Shown here: positions 20,322 through 28,007 of the stretch, piece by piece
Numbering within the stretch: the stretch's first letter is position 1
Layout of the letters: every line of letters begins with the position of its first letter
Assembly: GCF_004345245.1 (NCBI RefSeq)
Contig: NZ_SLUQ01000001.1
Coordinates: forward strand, 682,001 to 746,000
From: Rhizobium sp. BK251
GTDB lineage: Bacteria; Pseudomonadota; Alphaproteobacteria; Rhizobiales; Rhizobiaceae
DNA length: 64,000 bases
Direction: 5' to 3'
Made by a program: the position numbers and the translations under genes
The notes under the pieces: model-generated
Told to the model about the DNA's origin: nothing
Seen by the model: only the letters and a program-made list of their open reading frames with translations
Databases searched by the model: none

Positions 20322-20349
20322 TTTGCCGCCAGAGGGCGCGGGCACCCGG

Positions 20350-21102
20350 TTAGTGCGCCGTGCCGTCCACGATGACGTGGTCGTGGTCCATCGAGCATTT
20401 TTCGATGCGGGCATGGACCTTGTAGACCTCGCGCAGCATCTCGACGGTCACCACCTCGCGCGGCTCGCCGCAGGCCCGCATCCGGCCGTTGGCGATCACC
20501 AGCACCTTGTCGGCGAAGCGGAGCGCCTGGTTGATGTCGTGGATGGCGATCAGCACGATCATGCCTCTGGTACGCGCCTGCCGCCGCATGAAGTCGAGCA
20601 CCTCGACCTGCCGGTGAAGGTCGAGCGCGCTTGTCGGCTCGTCCATCAGCATGATTTCCGGCTCGCGCACCAGTGCCTGGGCGATAGAGACCAGCTGGCG
20701 CTGGCCACCGGACAGCGCGCCGAGATCGCGAAAGGCGATCGAAGTGATGTTGAGCGCTTTCATGATCTCGTCGATCAGGCGCAGGTCGCCGTCGCTGACG
20801 GCCCAGGACTGCCCCTGCTTGCGGGCAAGCAGGATGGATTCGTAGACGGTCAGAACGGCGTTGGCGGAGGTGTCCTGCGGCATGTAGCTGATGGCGTTTT
20901 TCGCGCTCGTGCCCTCGACGACCACTTCCCCGGGGCCGCGCAGCAGGCCGGTGATGCGCTTGAAGAGCGTCGACTTGCCGGCAGCATTCGGACCGATGAC
21001 GGCAATCAGTTCGCCCGACGTCATCACCGGGGTCGTCACGTCCTCTACGAAGAGCTTGCGGCCGTGATAGGCGCCGACCGATTGCAGTTGCAGCGCTACC
21101 AT
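20350..21102 (-). CDS. Siderophore/heme-type ABC transporter ATP-binding protein (FecE-like)
   Basis: 250 residues. Walker A GPNAAGKST (~36-44), signature LSGGQRQL (~133-140), Walker B IMLMDEPTSALD and the switch His in IAIHDIN are all present. The sequence fits the FepC/FecE/BtuD group that energises import of iron chelates or cobalamin. It overlaps the permease gene by 7 bases and is last in the three-gene importer operon read from 23309 leftward. The iron-type boxes upstream of the operon favour an iron chelate as ligand. Confidence 0.9.
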   Translation of the reverse strand: MVALQLQSVGAYHGRKLFVEDVTTPVMTSGELIAVIGPNAAGKSTLFKRITGLLRGPGEVVVEGTSAKNAISYMPQDTSANAVLTVYESILLARKQGQSWAVSDGDLRLIDEIMKALNITSIAFRDLGALSGGQRQLVSIAQALVREPEIMLMDEPTSALDLHRQVEVLDFMRRQARTRGMIVLIAIHDINQALRFADKVLVIANGRMRACGEPREVVTVEMLREVYKVHARIEKCSMDHDHVIVDGTAH

Positions 21103-22166
21103 GAGCGGCTCCGGTTCGAGAGGATCAGCGAGAAGAAGAAGGGTACGCCGACAAGTGCCGTGATGATGCCGATCGGGAAGACGACGCCCGGAATGATCGA
21201 CTTCGACACGATCGAAGTGAGCGAGAGCAGCAGCGCACCTGACAGGATCGAGCCGGGCAGGAAGAAGCGCTGGTCCTCCCCGAGGATCATCCGGGCGATA
21301 TGCGGGCCGACGAGGCCGACGAAGCCGATGGTGCCGACGAAGCTCACCGGCACGGCAGCGAGCAGCGAGATGATCAGCATGGTTTCCAGCCGGATGCGCC
21401 GGACATTGACGCCGAAGCTTGCCGCCTTGTCCTCGCCGAGACGGATTGCGGTCAGCGCCCAGGCATGGCGGGCAAAGAGCGGCAGCGCGATCAGGAGCAC
21501 CGCAAGCGTCACCCCGATCTTCGGCCAGGTGGCCTTGGTAAGGCTGCCCATCGTCCAGAAGACGACGGCCGACAGCGCCTGCTCGGAAGCGAGGTACTGC
21601 ACGAAGGCAAGCAACGCGTTGAAGGTGAAGACCAGCGCGATGCCGAGCAGGATGACGGTCTGGACCGAGACGCCGCGCGCCTGCGAGATGAAATGGATGA
21701 AGAGCGTCGCGACCAGCGCCATGATGAAGGCATTGACGGGCACGAGCATGCCGGCGGCGACCGGCAGCAGCGGTACGCTGGTGACGATCGCGAGCGCCGC
21801 GCCGAAGCTCGCCGCCGCCGAGATGCCGAGCGTGAAGGGGCTCGCAAGCGGATTGGCGAGGATGGTCTGCATCTGCGCGCCGGCGACCGAAAGGGCCGCA
21901 CCCACGACGATCGCCATCACGGCGACCGGCATGCGGATGTTCCAGACGACCGCCTGCACCTGCGGAGAGACGGAGGAGGGGTCGAGGAGCGCCGAGACCA
22001 CTTCCCCGAGGCCGTATCGCGCCGGTCCCCAGGCAAGGTCTACCGCAAAGGACAGACAGAGCGCAGCCGCCATGGCGGCGAGGATGACGAGCTTGCGCCG
22101 GGCAAGGGCGCGATAGCGCTCCCGCCCGGCCTCGGCGTCGATCGGTGTCGCGGCCACTTCGGCCAT
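21096..22166 (-). CDS. Siderophore-type ABC transporter permease (FecCD family)
   Basis: 356 residues. After a hydrophilic N-terminus of about 25 residues there are about nine hydrophobic segments and the FecCD signature elements: GAALSVAGAQMQTILANPLASPFTLGIS and VGTIGFVGLVGPHIARMILG. It functions as a homodimeric pore with the FecE-like ATPase. It starts 6 bases after the stop of the binding-protein gene. There is only one permease gene, so the channel is a homodimer. Confidence 0.92.
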   Translation of the reverse strand: MAEVAATPIDAEAGRERYRALARRKLVILAAMAAALCLSFAVDLAWGPARYGLGEVVSALLDPSSVSPQVQAVVWNIRMPVAVMAIVVGAALSVAGAQMQTILANPLASPFTLGISAAASFGAALAIVTSVPLLPVAAGMLVPVNAFIMALVATLFIHFISQARGVSVQTVILLGIALVFTFNALLAFVQYLASEQALSAVVFWTMGSLTKATWPKIGVTLAVLLIALPLFARHAWALTAIRLGEDKAASFGVNVRRIRLETMLIISLLAAVPVSFVGTIGFVGLVGPHIARMILGEDQRFFLPGSILSGALLLSLTSIVSKSIIPGVVFPIGIITALVGVPFFFSLILSNRSRSW

Positions 22167-22172
22167 CTGCCC

Positions 22173-23309
22173 TTACTCGCCGACCTGGGCGTCGACCCAG
22201 TAGCCTGGCTGGTAGGCGACCGGCAGGAACTTCTCGTGGAACTCCTTGAAGGTCGCATCAGGATCGAGATCGGCAAACAGCTCGGGGTGGAACCACTTCG
22301 CCATCTGCTGCACGGCGACGAACTGGTAGGGGCTCGTATAGAACTGGTGCCAGATCGCGTGCACGTTGCCGTTCGCGACTGCCTTGGAGCCGGTGAAGGC
22401 CGGCGCCTCGACCAGCGCGTTCAGCGCCTTGCGGCTGTCGTCGGCGGTCGCAGCCGCGGCCGGGCCGACATTGACGTAGTTCTTGGCGTCCTTGGTCTGG
22501 CTCCAGTTGGAGCCGGTGGCGACGATGATATCCGGGTTGGAGGCGACGACCTGCTCGGCATTGATCGAACCGGTGTAGCCGGGAAGGAAATCGGAGCCGA
22601 GATTGTGGCCGCCGGCCCAGTCCACCATCAGGCCGAAATTGTCGGGGCCGAAGGTGCCACAGCACTCGACGAGGCCGGCCGCGCGGTACATGAAGACATT
22701 CGGCTTCGGCGGATTGGCTTCCTTCAGCTTGTCGGTCACGCGCGCCATCTGCTCCTTCCAGTAGGCGGCGACGGCTTCGGCGCGATCCTCATGGCCGAAG
22801 ATCTTGCCGAGGATCTTCAGGCTCGGCTCGGTGTTGGCGAGAATGTGCTCCCGGAAATCGATGTAGACGATCTTGACGCCGATGCCGCTCAGCATGTCCT
22901 CGAGCTTGACCTCGTCGGCAGCCGCCTTGTTACCGATGGGCAGGAGCATGACGTCCGGATGCAGCGTGACAACCGTCTCCGTCTGCAGCGTGCCGTCGGT
23001 CAGGTTGCCGAGGAAGGGCAGCTCCTTGCCTTTCGGGAACTTCGCAACATAGGTCTCGAAGCCGTCCTTGTCGGTCGTCCAGAGGTCATTGCGCCAGCCG
23101 ACGATCTTGGCGAAGGGATCCTCCTTCTCGATCGGTGCGACGGCATAGAGCATCCGGCCTTCACCCAGGATGACGCGCTCGACAGGCTTGTCGAAGGTGA
23201 CCTCGCGGCCGGCGACGTCGGTAATGGTGAAGGACTGCGCCATGACCGGTGCGGACAGAAGCGTCGCGAGCAGGAATGCTGAAGTTGCAAGCCGTTTTAC
23301 AAGATTCAT
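22173..23309 (-). CDS. Siderophore-type ABC transporter substrate-binding protein (TroA/FecB superfamily)
   Basis: 378 residues from the ATG at 23309, with a Sec signal peptide (MNLVKRLATSAFLLATLLSAPVMAQ). The mature part begins with the usual FTITDVAGREVTFDKPVERVI strand. The two-lobed helical-backbone fold is recognised by TLHPDVMLLPIGN and VVASNPDIIVATGSNW. The start is placed at 23309 because GGGGGAG precedes it; an in-frame ATG at 23372 would add 21 non-signal residues. There is no lipobox. The ligand is unknown. A Cys-Cys pair (GLVECCGTFG) is present in the middle. First gene of the importer operon. Confidence 0.88.
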   Translation of the reverse strand: MNLVKRLATSAFLLATLLSAPVMAQSFTITDVAGREVTFDKPVERVILGEGRMLYAVAPIEKEDPFAKIVGWRNDLWTTDKDGFETYVAKFPKGKELPFLGNLTDGTLQTETVVTLHPDVMLLPIGNKAAADEVKLEDMLSGIGVKIVYIDFREHILANTEPSLKILGKIFGHEDRAEAVAAYWKEQMARVTDKLKEANPPKPNVFMYRAAGLVECCGTFGPDNFGLMVDWAGGHNLGSDFLPGYTGSINAEQVVASNPDIIVATGSNWSQTKDAKNYVNVGPAAAATADDSRKALNALVEAPAFTGSKAVANGNVHAIWHQFYTSPYQFVAVQQMAKWFHPELFADLDPDATFKEFHEKFLPVAYQPGYWVDAQVGE

Positions 23310-23356
23310 CTGGAAACTCCCCCGGTGCCTGATAATGTCCGCAGGCATAAGAAATA

Positions 23357-23371
23357 TGACTTTGTGAATCA
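23357..23371. promoter_or_regulatory. Candidate RirA-type iron-responsive operator (TGA-N9-TCA)
   Basis: TGA at 23357-23359 and TCA at 23369-23371 are separated by exactly 9 bases, matching the rhizobial iron-responsive operator consensus TGA-N9-TCA. It lies 48 bases upstream of the importer start. With only six fixed bases the match is weak alone; location and the adjacent Irr-like box add support. Confidence 0.45.
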
Positions 23372-23381
23372 AGTTTTATGT

Positions 23382-23398
23382 TTTAGAGACTTTCCAAA
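23382..23398. promoter_or_regulatory. Candidate Irr box (ICE motif)
   Basis: TTTAGAG-ACT-TTCCAAA matches the published Irr/ICE palindrome TTTAGAA-N3-TTCTAAA at 12 of 14 arm positions. It sits 25 bases upstream of the methyltransferase start and 72 bases from the importer start, in the divergent gap. Irr acts under iron or heme limitation in Rhizobiales. Confidence 0.5.
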
Positions 23399-23423
23399 CT
23401 ATTCGGATTGCCGGGGCACCAGT

Positions 23424-24209
23424 ATGAATTCGATGAACTCCAACTATTCCATTCGCGATGAAATCCGGGACTTCTGGTCGGATCGCGCGGCGACGTTCGA
23501 CGAGAGCGTCGGCCACGAAATCTTTTCCGAGGCAGAGCGGAATGGTTGGCGCCGGCTGATCCGCAAGCACCTCGGCGAGGGGCAGGGGCGCGACGCACTC
23601 GATCTTGCCTGCGGCACTGCGGTGATCTCGCACCTGATGCACGACACCGGCTTCAAGGTGACGGGGCTCGACTGGTCGGACGCCATGCTCTCGCAGGCGC
23701 GCGCCAAGGCGAAGAAGCGCGGCACGGACATCCGCTTTGTTTCCGGTGACGCCGAAAACACCATGGAGCCGAAGGAAAGCTACGACGTGATCACCAACCG
23801 CCACCTGGTCTGGACGCTGGTCGATCCGCCGAAGGCATTTGCGGAGTGGTTTTCGGTATTGAAGCCCGGCGGCAAGGTGCTGATCGTCGACGGCAACATG
23901 GGCAAGGAGACCTGGGTCAAGGGCCCGCAGAAGCTCTGGACGAAGGTAAGCGGCAATCAGCCGGCAAGCCACATGACGCCGGCAATGATGGCGCGGCACC
24001 AGAATATTCGCTCGCGCGTCTATTTCTCCGACCAGATGCCGGCGCAGGCCGTCGTCGACCTGCTGCACAAGGCCGGCTTCGAGAAGGTCACGGTCGATCG
24101 CAAGCTTTCCGACATCCACTGGGCGCAAGCGCGCAAGATGCCGTTCCTTCGCGGCCTCGAGCGACTGGTGCAGGATCGCTATGCGATCTGTGCCGTCAAG
24201 CCGAAGTAG
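23424..24209 (+). CDS. Class I SAM-dependent methyltransferase
   Basis: 261 residues. The SAM-binding motif I is ALDLACGTAVISHL (around residues 48-61), followed by VTGLDWSDAMLSQA and the motif II/III region PKESYDVITNRHLVWTL and LKPGGKVLIVDG. It is a UbiE/Methyltransf_11-type fold. The C-terminal half differs from ubiquinone methyltransferases, so the substrate is open. The ATG at 23424 is preferred to an upstream in-frame ATG at 23325, which would overlap the operator region. Divergent pairing with an iron-type importer and the boxes between them suggest co-regulation by iron and possibly modification of the imported ligand (inference). Confidence 0.85.
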   Translation: MNSMNSNYSIRDEIRDFWSDRAATFDESVGHEIFSEAERNGWRRLIRKHLGEGQGRDALDLACGTAVISHLMHDTGFKVTGLDWSDAMLSQARAKAKKRGTDIRFVSGDAENTMEPKESYDVITNRHLVWTLVDPPKAFAEWFSVLKPGGKVLIVDGNMGKETWVKGPQKLWTKVSGNQPASHMTPAMMARHQNIRSRVYFSDQMPAQAVVDLLHKAGFEKVTVDRKLSDIHWAQARKMPFLRGLERLVQDRYAICAVKPK

Positions 24210-24272
24210 GACGCACTTCGGCACCATCGAACATCGTCCGCCGATGCGTGGACCGGAGCGCTGGCGGAGGAG

Positions 24273-25346
24273 TTATCGGCGGCCGAAGAGCCGGGAATTC
24301 GCCCGCATCCGGCGCACGACGGACGCCTGCCTCGAAAGGTTCTGCTGCTCGGGAGTTGCGGCAATGGTGGACGGCGACGGCTGTTCGGCAGGCTCTGCCG
24401 GCCGGTAGGTATAGTTGTCGGCGCGGCGCCAGGCCTCGACCCGCGCTTCGCATTCGGCGGGATCGGCTGCTTCCATGAGCAGCCAGGCCCGGCTCACTTC
24501 GCCCTGCAGTTCCACCAGGTGCGGATAGAAGCGTTCCAGCACGAAGACGGCATCGAGGAAATCCATGCCGAGGCTCGTCAGGGTGGCGGCGAGCTGCTGG
24601 CCGGAAAGGTCCAGCATGACGCGATCGGCAAGCCAGCGGCTCGTGGAAAGCGCATCGGCAAGTGCTACGGAAAACTGGGTCGCGTCGCGCAGGCGCGCGA
24701 AGCGCACGAGAAGCGCCGACTGCACGTCGGAGAGGCTGCGCAGCCCCAGCCGATCGTCGTCGTGCTCGGCAAGCTGGTGCGCGATCTGCTTGATCCTGCG
24801 CCGCAGCGTCTCTTCGTTTGCAAGCCGCAGGGCTTCGGCCTCGTCGCGGGCCGGCGATGGCGCGGGTGTCATGGCAGGCGACTCCATTTCCGGCTCTCCG
24901 GCTGCCACCCGGCGCAGTTCCGCCTGGTTGATGCCGACGAGCGCATCGATGACCTTCGGCGAAAGCGAATCCCGGCTGACGATCGCGCGGGCATGGGCAG
25001 CACCCTGGGTGCGGGCGATGGTGATGAGCACCTCGTCGTCGATTGCCTGGGGACCAGCAAGGAAGGGGGCCGCGATTTCGATCGGCTGGCTGCCGATGAA
25101 AAGCGCGACTGCCGGCGGCACATGCGGGCACTGCGAAAGGGCGGCCACTGCCTGGCGCTTGGCCTCGTCGGTGGAGGCCTGGAAGAGCGGCGTGAAGAGT
25201 TCGGCGAACTGGCGCAGCTGCGATTTTGAAGGATAGGCGATCCCCTCAAAACTACTCACCGTCGCCATCAACACCACATCCTTCTTCCGGACAGCCGCAG
25301 GTCCCTCAAGCTCTCGAAATTGGTCAGTCACGTGAACACCCATCAA
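24273..25346 (-). CDS. DUF2336 domain-containing protein
   Basis: 357 residues, all-helical HEAT-like protein of the DUF2336 family, which is common and multi-copy in Rhizobiales. Visible family features include FTPLFQASTDEAKRQAVAALSQCPHVPPAVALFIGSQPIEIAAPFLA and IDDEVLITIARTQGAAHARAIVSRDSLS. There is no signal peptide. The function is unknown. The first 27 residues may be extra: a second ATG at 25268 gives MATVSSFEGIAYPS, so the start is uncertain. It is convergent with the methyltransferase gene. Confidence 0.82.
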   Translation of the reverse strand: MMGVHVTDQFRELEGPAAVRKKDVVLMATVSSFEGIAYPSKSQLRQFAELFTPLFQASTDEAKRQAVAALSQCPHVPPAVALFIGSQPIEIAAPFLAGPQAIDDEVLITIARTQGAAHARAIVSRDSLSPKVIDALVGINQAELRRVAAGEPEMESPAMTPAPSPARDEAEALRLANEETLRRRIKQIAHQLAEHDDDRLGLRSLSDVQSALLVRFARLRDATQFSVALADALSTSRWLADRVMLDLSGQQLAATLTSLGMDFLDAVFVLERFYPHLVELQGEVSRAWLLMEAADPAECEARVEAWRRADNYTYRPAEPAEQPSPSTIAATPEQQNLSRQASVVRRMRANSRLFGRR

Positions 25347-25783
25347 ACGCGAAACAAAGACGGCAAACCAACCTCAGGAAGATGTACTGACGGTCAGACA
25401 CCCCGGCAGTGATGCAAAGACAGGTCCCCGAACTTTGGTCTCCGAAACTGTCCCGCTCGAATCCGCGTTCATGCGGAAATATTCGTCCAATCTGGCTGGC
25501 TGGAAGCGTAAGGCGGGGAGGGTTAATGCTTCGTTTAGATTTTATTAAAATCCAAATAAAACTTGCCCGTTCTGCGTGCGATGGCCGCGCGGCAGTTCCG
25601 CCGCCTCGCAGGCATGGGCGGCCAGTGCGTGGCATTGTGAGGGTCTGTGGAAAGCAATCTTGACGTGTATCGCCCAGCAAAATCCTGCGGGTCCGCGTTG
25701 GGGCCGACGAACGCCGAGGGCACGGCGGCAAAAGTCACCGGCGGATGGCTAGGATGAGGAATTCGGGAGGCTGGATAACGCGC
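25347..25783. other. Intergenic region without a convincing gene
   Basis: 437 bp. It includes an AT-rich stretch with a 15-bp palindrome (GATTTTATTAAAATC, 25538-25552) and the near-CtrA motif TTAA-N7-TTTA (25523-25537). These may belong to the promoter of the DUF2336 gene or to the end of the small gene at 25784. Short open frames here are Arg/Pro-rich and are not called. Confidence 0.4.
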
Positions 25784-25990
25784 TCAGAGCGCCTTGTGAG
25801 ACCGCAATGCGCCCAGCAGTTTCTCGCTCGTATTGAAGCCGGACTGATAGAGATCGATCGCGGTGGAGGCGGCGAAATTCGCTTCCGTGCTGTTCGGGTC
25901 GATCCGCCTTTCGACGCACCACGACGCAAGGACTCCACGCAGGATGTCCACGTCCTCAGGTGCGAAAGGAGAAGGAAAAAGCAAAGACAT
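25784..25990 (-). CDS. Small hypothetical protein, 68 residues
   Basis: Not recognised as a named family. Sequence MSLLFPSPFAPEDVDILRGV... continues through SWCVERRIDPNSTEA to EKLLGALRSHKAL; it looks like a compact helical protein of the kind conserved in rhizobia. GGAGGG precedes two adjacent ATG codons (25993 and 25990); the second gives 6-base SD spacing and is preferred. It contains an Asp/Asn-rich turn and a single Cys. There is no signal peptide and no obvious operon partner. Confidence 0.65.
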   Translation of the reverse strand: MSLLFPSPFAPEDVDILRGVLASWCVERRIDPNSTEANFAASTAIDLYQSGFNTSEKLLGALRSHKAL

Positions 25991-25993
25991 CAT

Positions 25994-26408
25994 CAGCCCT
26001 CCGAAGAAAGAGCCCGTATGATCCCTCCGGCGCTCATCGCCATGAAAACCCTACAGCCAAGGACACCATACGCTTGTTTGACCGGCGCGCAATTTGTTTA
26101 TCTGCGGCGCATTGGTCCGGCCGCCGGCCTGACGCCTGGCTAGCCGCGCATCTCGCGCAGTTGCGCCCCTGGATTCCACGCCGTTCACGAAATCGGCATC
26201 GCGAAACCAAAGTGCTTCCTGCCGCGTTTATGTCTCGTTACGGCGTGATGACTGCCGACATCGCGTTGGATTAGCAATGTGTTAACTATGCTGTGTCTCT
26301 ATGCGGAGGAAGGTGCGATTTGTACGCTTCTATTGTCGAAAGTTCACGCGGATACAAGAAATAGAATCCGCGCCACGGTATCTAACGCAATGTGAGAGCC
26401 GTGAGAAA
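25994..26408. other. Intergenic region between divergent small genes
   Basis: 415 bp with no convincing gene. It must contain the promoter of the minus-strand small gene and that of the structured leader starting near 26400. TTGGAT (about 26264) followed by TATGCT (about 26285) is a weak promoter candidate with short spacing. Nothing else is recognised. Confidence 0.4.
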
Positions 26409-26521
26409 GGTGCGAATGCTTCCCGGGGGACGAGCCCCTCAAGGAAGACGCACCGGCCCGCAGAAGGCGGGCAGGATGAGATTAATCGCAACTTCATCCG
26501 TCTCGGGCCTAGATGGAGACG
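26409..26521 (+). ncRNA. Structured 5' leader RNA with SD-sequestering hairpin
   Basis: Three stems can be drawn by eye. Hairpin 1: GGTGCG (26409-26414) pairs with CGCACC (26449-26454), inside it CTTCC (26419-26423) with GGAAG (26443-26447), inside that GGGG (26425-26428) with CCCC (26435-26438). Hairpin 2: GCCCGC (26456-26461), loop AGAAG, GCGGGC (26467-26472). Hairpin 3: CGTCTC (26499-26504) with GAGACG (26516-26521), which buries the GGAG ribosome-binding site of the following small gene. This resembles a riboswitch, thermometer or protein-bound leader. I cannot match it to a known RNA family. Confidence 0.55.
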
Positions 26522-26524
26522 AGA

Positions 26525-26695
26525 ATGGCAATTGTTGTAGAACTGGCGGACAGGCAGTCTCAAATGCCGCGCCGCCCCATGAAGGGCCCTGTCGAGGCCA
26601 AGATCCTTCTTTTCACCGGCGTTCGCTATGAACGCCTCGACGAGCCGACAACTCGCAGTGCCAACTCCGCTTTCCAGGCGAAGAAGAAGCATTGA
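26525..26695 (+). CDS. Small hypothetical protein, 56 residues, downstream of structured leader
   Basis: Not recognised by name. The product starts MAIVVELADRQSQMPRRP, has a hydrophobic core AKILLFTGVRYERL and a basic C-terminus AFQAKKKH. The ATG at 26525 is 6 bases after GGAG (26515-26518); an in-frame ATG at 26513 lies inside the sequestering hairpin and has no SD. The SD is buried in a 6-bp stem, which implies translational control. It ends 15 bases before the convergent DUF1254 gene. Short length makes the call moderate. Confidence 0.6.
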   Translation: MAIVVELADRQSQMPRRPMKGPVEAKILLFTGVRYERLDEPTTRSANSAFQAKKKH

Positions 26696-26710
26696 AAGGC
26701 GGCGACGCGA

Positions 26711-27259
26711 CTACTCCCCGCCGAATTCGCTGCATCCCGCTTCAGCGAGAAATGCTTTGGCCGCGTCGTCAAAACTAGCCTGCGGCGCAAGCGTCCGCAG
26801 CACGGCATAGCCATCCGGCCGTGCCATCTCCACGAGGATCGTCTGCTGTAGTGATTGCGGCAGGGCTTTTCGAAGCGTCGTCAGTTGCACCGGCGAGCCG
26901 ACCAGCACGTCGACGATACCGCCGACCGACGTCCGGTCGTTCATGCTGAAAACCTCGTTCGAAGCGCTGTCGTAGATCGCCAGCGACCAGAAGGGCACGT
27001 TGCCCTTGGCGCTGAAGCGCATCGGCGTCTCCTCGAGATCGAAGGCGCAGACCGCGGTCTTCACGTAGGGATCACCATTTGAGAGGCCGCTCGAATCCGG
27101 TTTTCCGTCGAGCAGGTGAAACTCGTTGAGGTCGCCCTCCGCCTCGACGCGCGTATAGGCGTCGCGACCGGTGAAGTGCGGCAGCGCCAGGATGATCACG
27201 AGATGCAGAAGTGCGGCGCCGAAAATGCCGGCGAGGACGGCGAAAACGACCCTAAGCAT
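26711..27259 (-). CDS. DUF1254 family protein
   Basis: 182 residues. One N-terminal membrane helix (LRVVFAVLAGIFGAALLHLVIILALPH) is followed by a periplasmic domain with the DUF1254 pattern (DPYVKTAVCAFDLEETP, VPFWSLAIYDSASNEVFSMNDRT). DUF1254 and DUF1214 normally occur together, as two domains or as neighbouring genes; here the start overlaps the DUF1214 stop by 8 bases. The function is unknown. Two Cys (CAFDL, AGCSEFGGE) might form a disulfide. Second gene of a two-gene operon. Confidence 0.8.
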   Translation of the reverse strand: MLRVVFAVLAGIFGAALLHLVIILALPHFTGRDAYTRVEAEGDLNEFHLLDGKPDSSGLSNGDPYVKTAVCAFDLEETPMRFSAKGNVPFWSLAIYDSASNEVFSMNDRTSVGGIVDVLVGSPVQLTTLRKALPQSLQQTILVEMARPDGYAVLRTLAPQASFDDAAKAFLAEAGCSEFGGE

Positions 27260-27839
27260 TGCCGCACCCGGTCTTTTCGAGCTGCGGCATGGTGAGGTCG
27301 ATCAGGCCGGAGCTGCCGGCCGTCGGCGTGTCGAAGAGCGTCAGCACCAGCCGGAAACTGTCTGAGCTCGGCAGCGCCAGCCAGTTTCCCGACCGCGCCT
27401 GCCGAGACAGCATCACGGTAAAGCTGCTGTCGGGATTGCGTAGCACCGTCCAGGAATTGAGCGCCGAGGGAAGGCCGGTGCCCGCCTCGAGCGGCTCGCC
27501 CCGCGCATCGGCCGTGAACAAGGTCCAGAGTCGCGCCGGTGGCGTCTGGCCGGTCAGCCGATAGCTGCACGCGGCCGAGAGCCTTTCGCCCGCATCGTCG
27601 ACCGTGGCGGAGAAGGTGAGGCCCTCTGCGGTGCCATAGAGCAGCTTGCCGGCGCGGGCGCGGTGAGACTTCGCATAGGGGTCGGCATCGGCCGTCTGCA
27701 GAGCGGGAAAGGCCTCCCATGCGCCGAGCTTGATCGCACCGAAACCCGCCGTCGCGTCGAGCGCGGACAGCGTGAAAAGGATGCCGCCTCCAAAGGCGAT
27801 CGTCAGGCAGAGCGCGACAAGAAGCGGAACCCGGAACAC
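27252..27839 (-). CDS. DUF1214 family protein
   Basis: 195 residues. N-terminal membrane anchor (LLVALCLTIAFGGGILFTLSAL), then a periplasmic DUF1214 beta-rich domain: KLLYGTAEGLTFSATVDDAGERLSAACSYRLTGQTPPARLWTLF, NSWTVLRNPDSSFTVMLSRQARSGNWLALP and the end FRLVLTLFDTP. The family's function is unknown. It is the upstream partner of the DUF1254 gene and is translationally coupled to it. Confidence 0.85.
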   Translation of the reverse strand: MFRVPLLVALCLTIAFGGGILFTLSALDATAGFGAIKLGAWEAFPALQTADADPYAKSHRARAGKLLYGTAEGLTFSATVDDAGERLSAACSYRLTGQTPPARLWTLFTADARGEPLEAGTGLPSALNSWTVLRNPDSSFTVMLSRQARSGNWLALPSSDSFRLVLTLFDTPTAGSSGLIDLTMPQLEKTGCGNA

Positions 27840-28007
27840 TTGGCCAACCTTGTAACAAATCGGACCAAAGGGGTAACACTGATTCTGGTCGGCGGCAAAG
27901 AGGTGGGTGGCGCGCCTGCACGTCCGGTCAGGATTTCAACGTGGTGTTCCGGCAGAACCATTGCGGCGCGTCCGGTGCGCGCCGCAAGGTCGGTGTCGGA
28001 GCGAGGC

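Noticed and set aside
25523-25537. CtrA box TTAA-N7-TTTA
   Set aside because: One mismatch to TTAA-N7-TTAA, about 180 bases from the nearest start, and expected by chance in AT-rich intergenic DNA.
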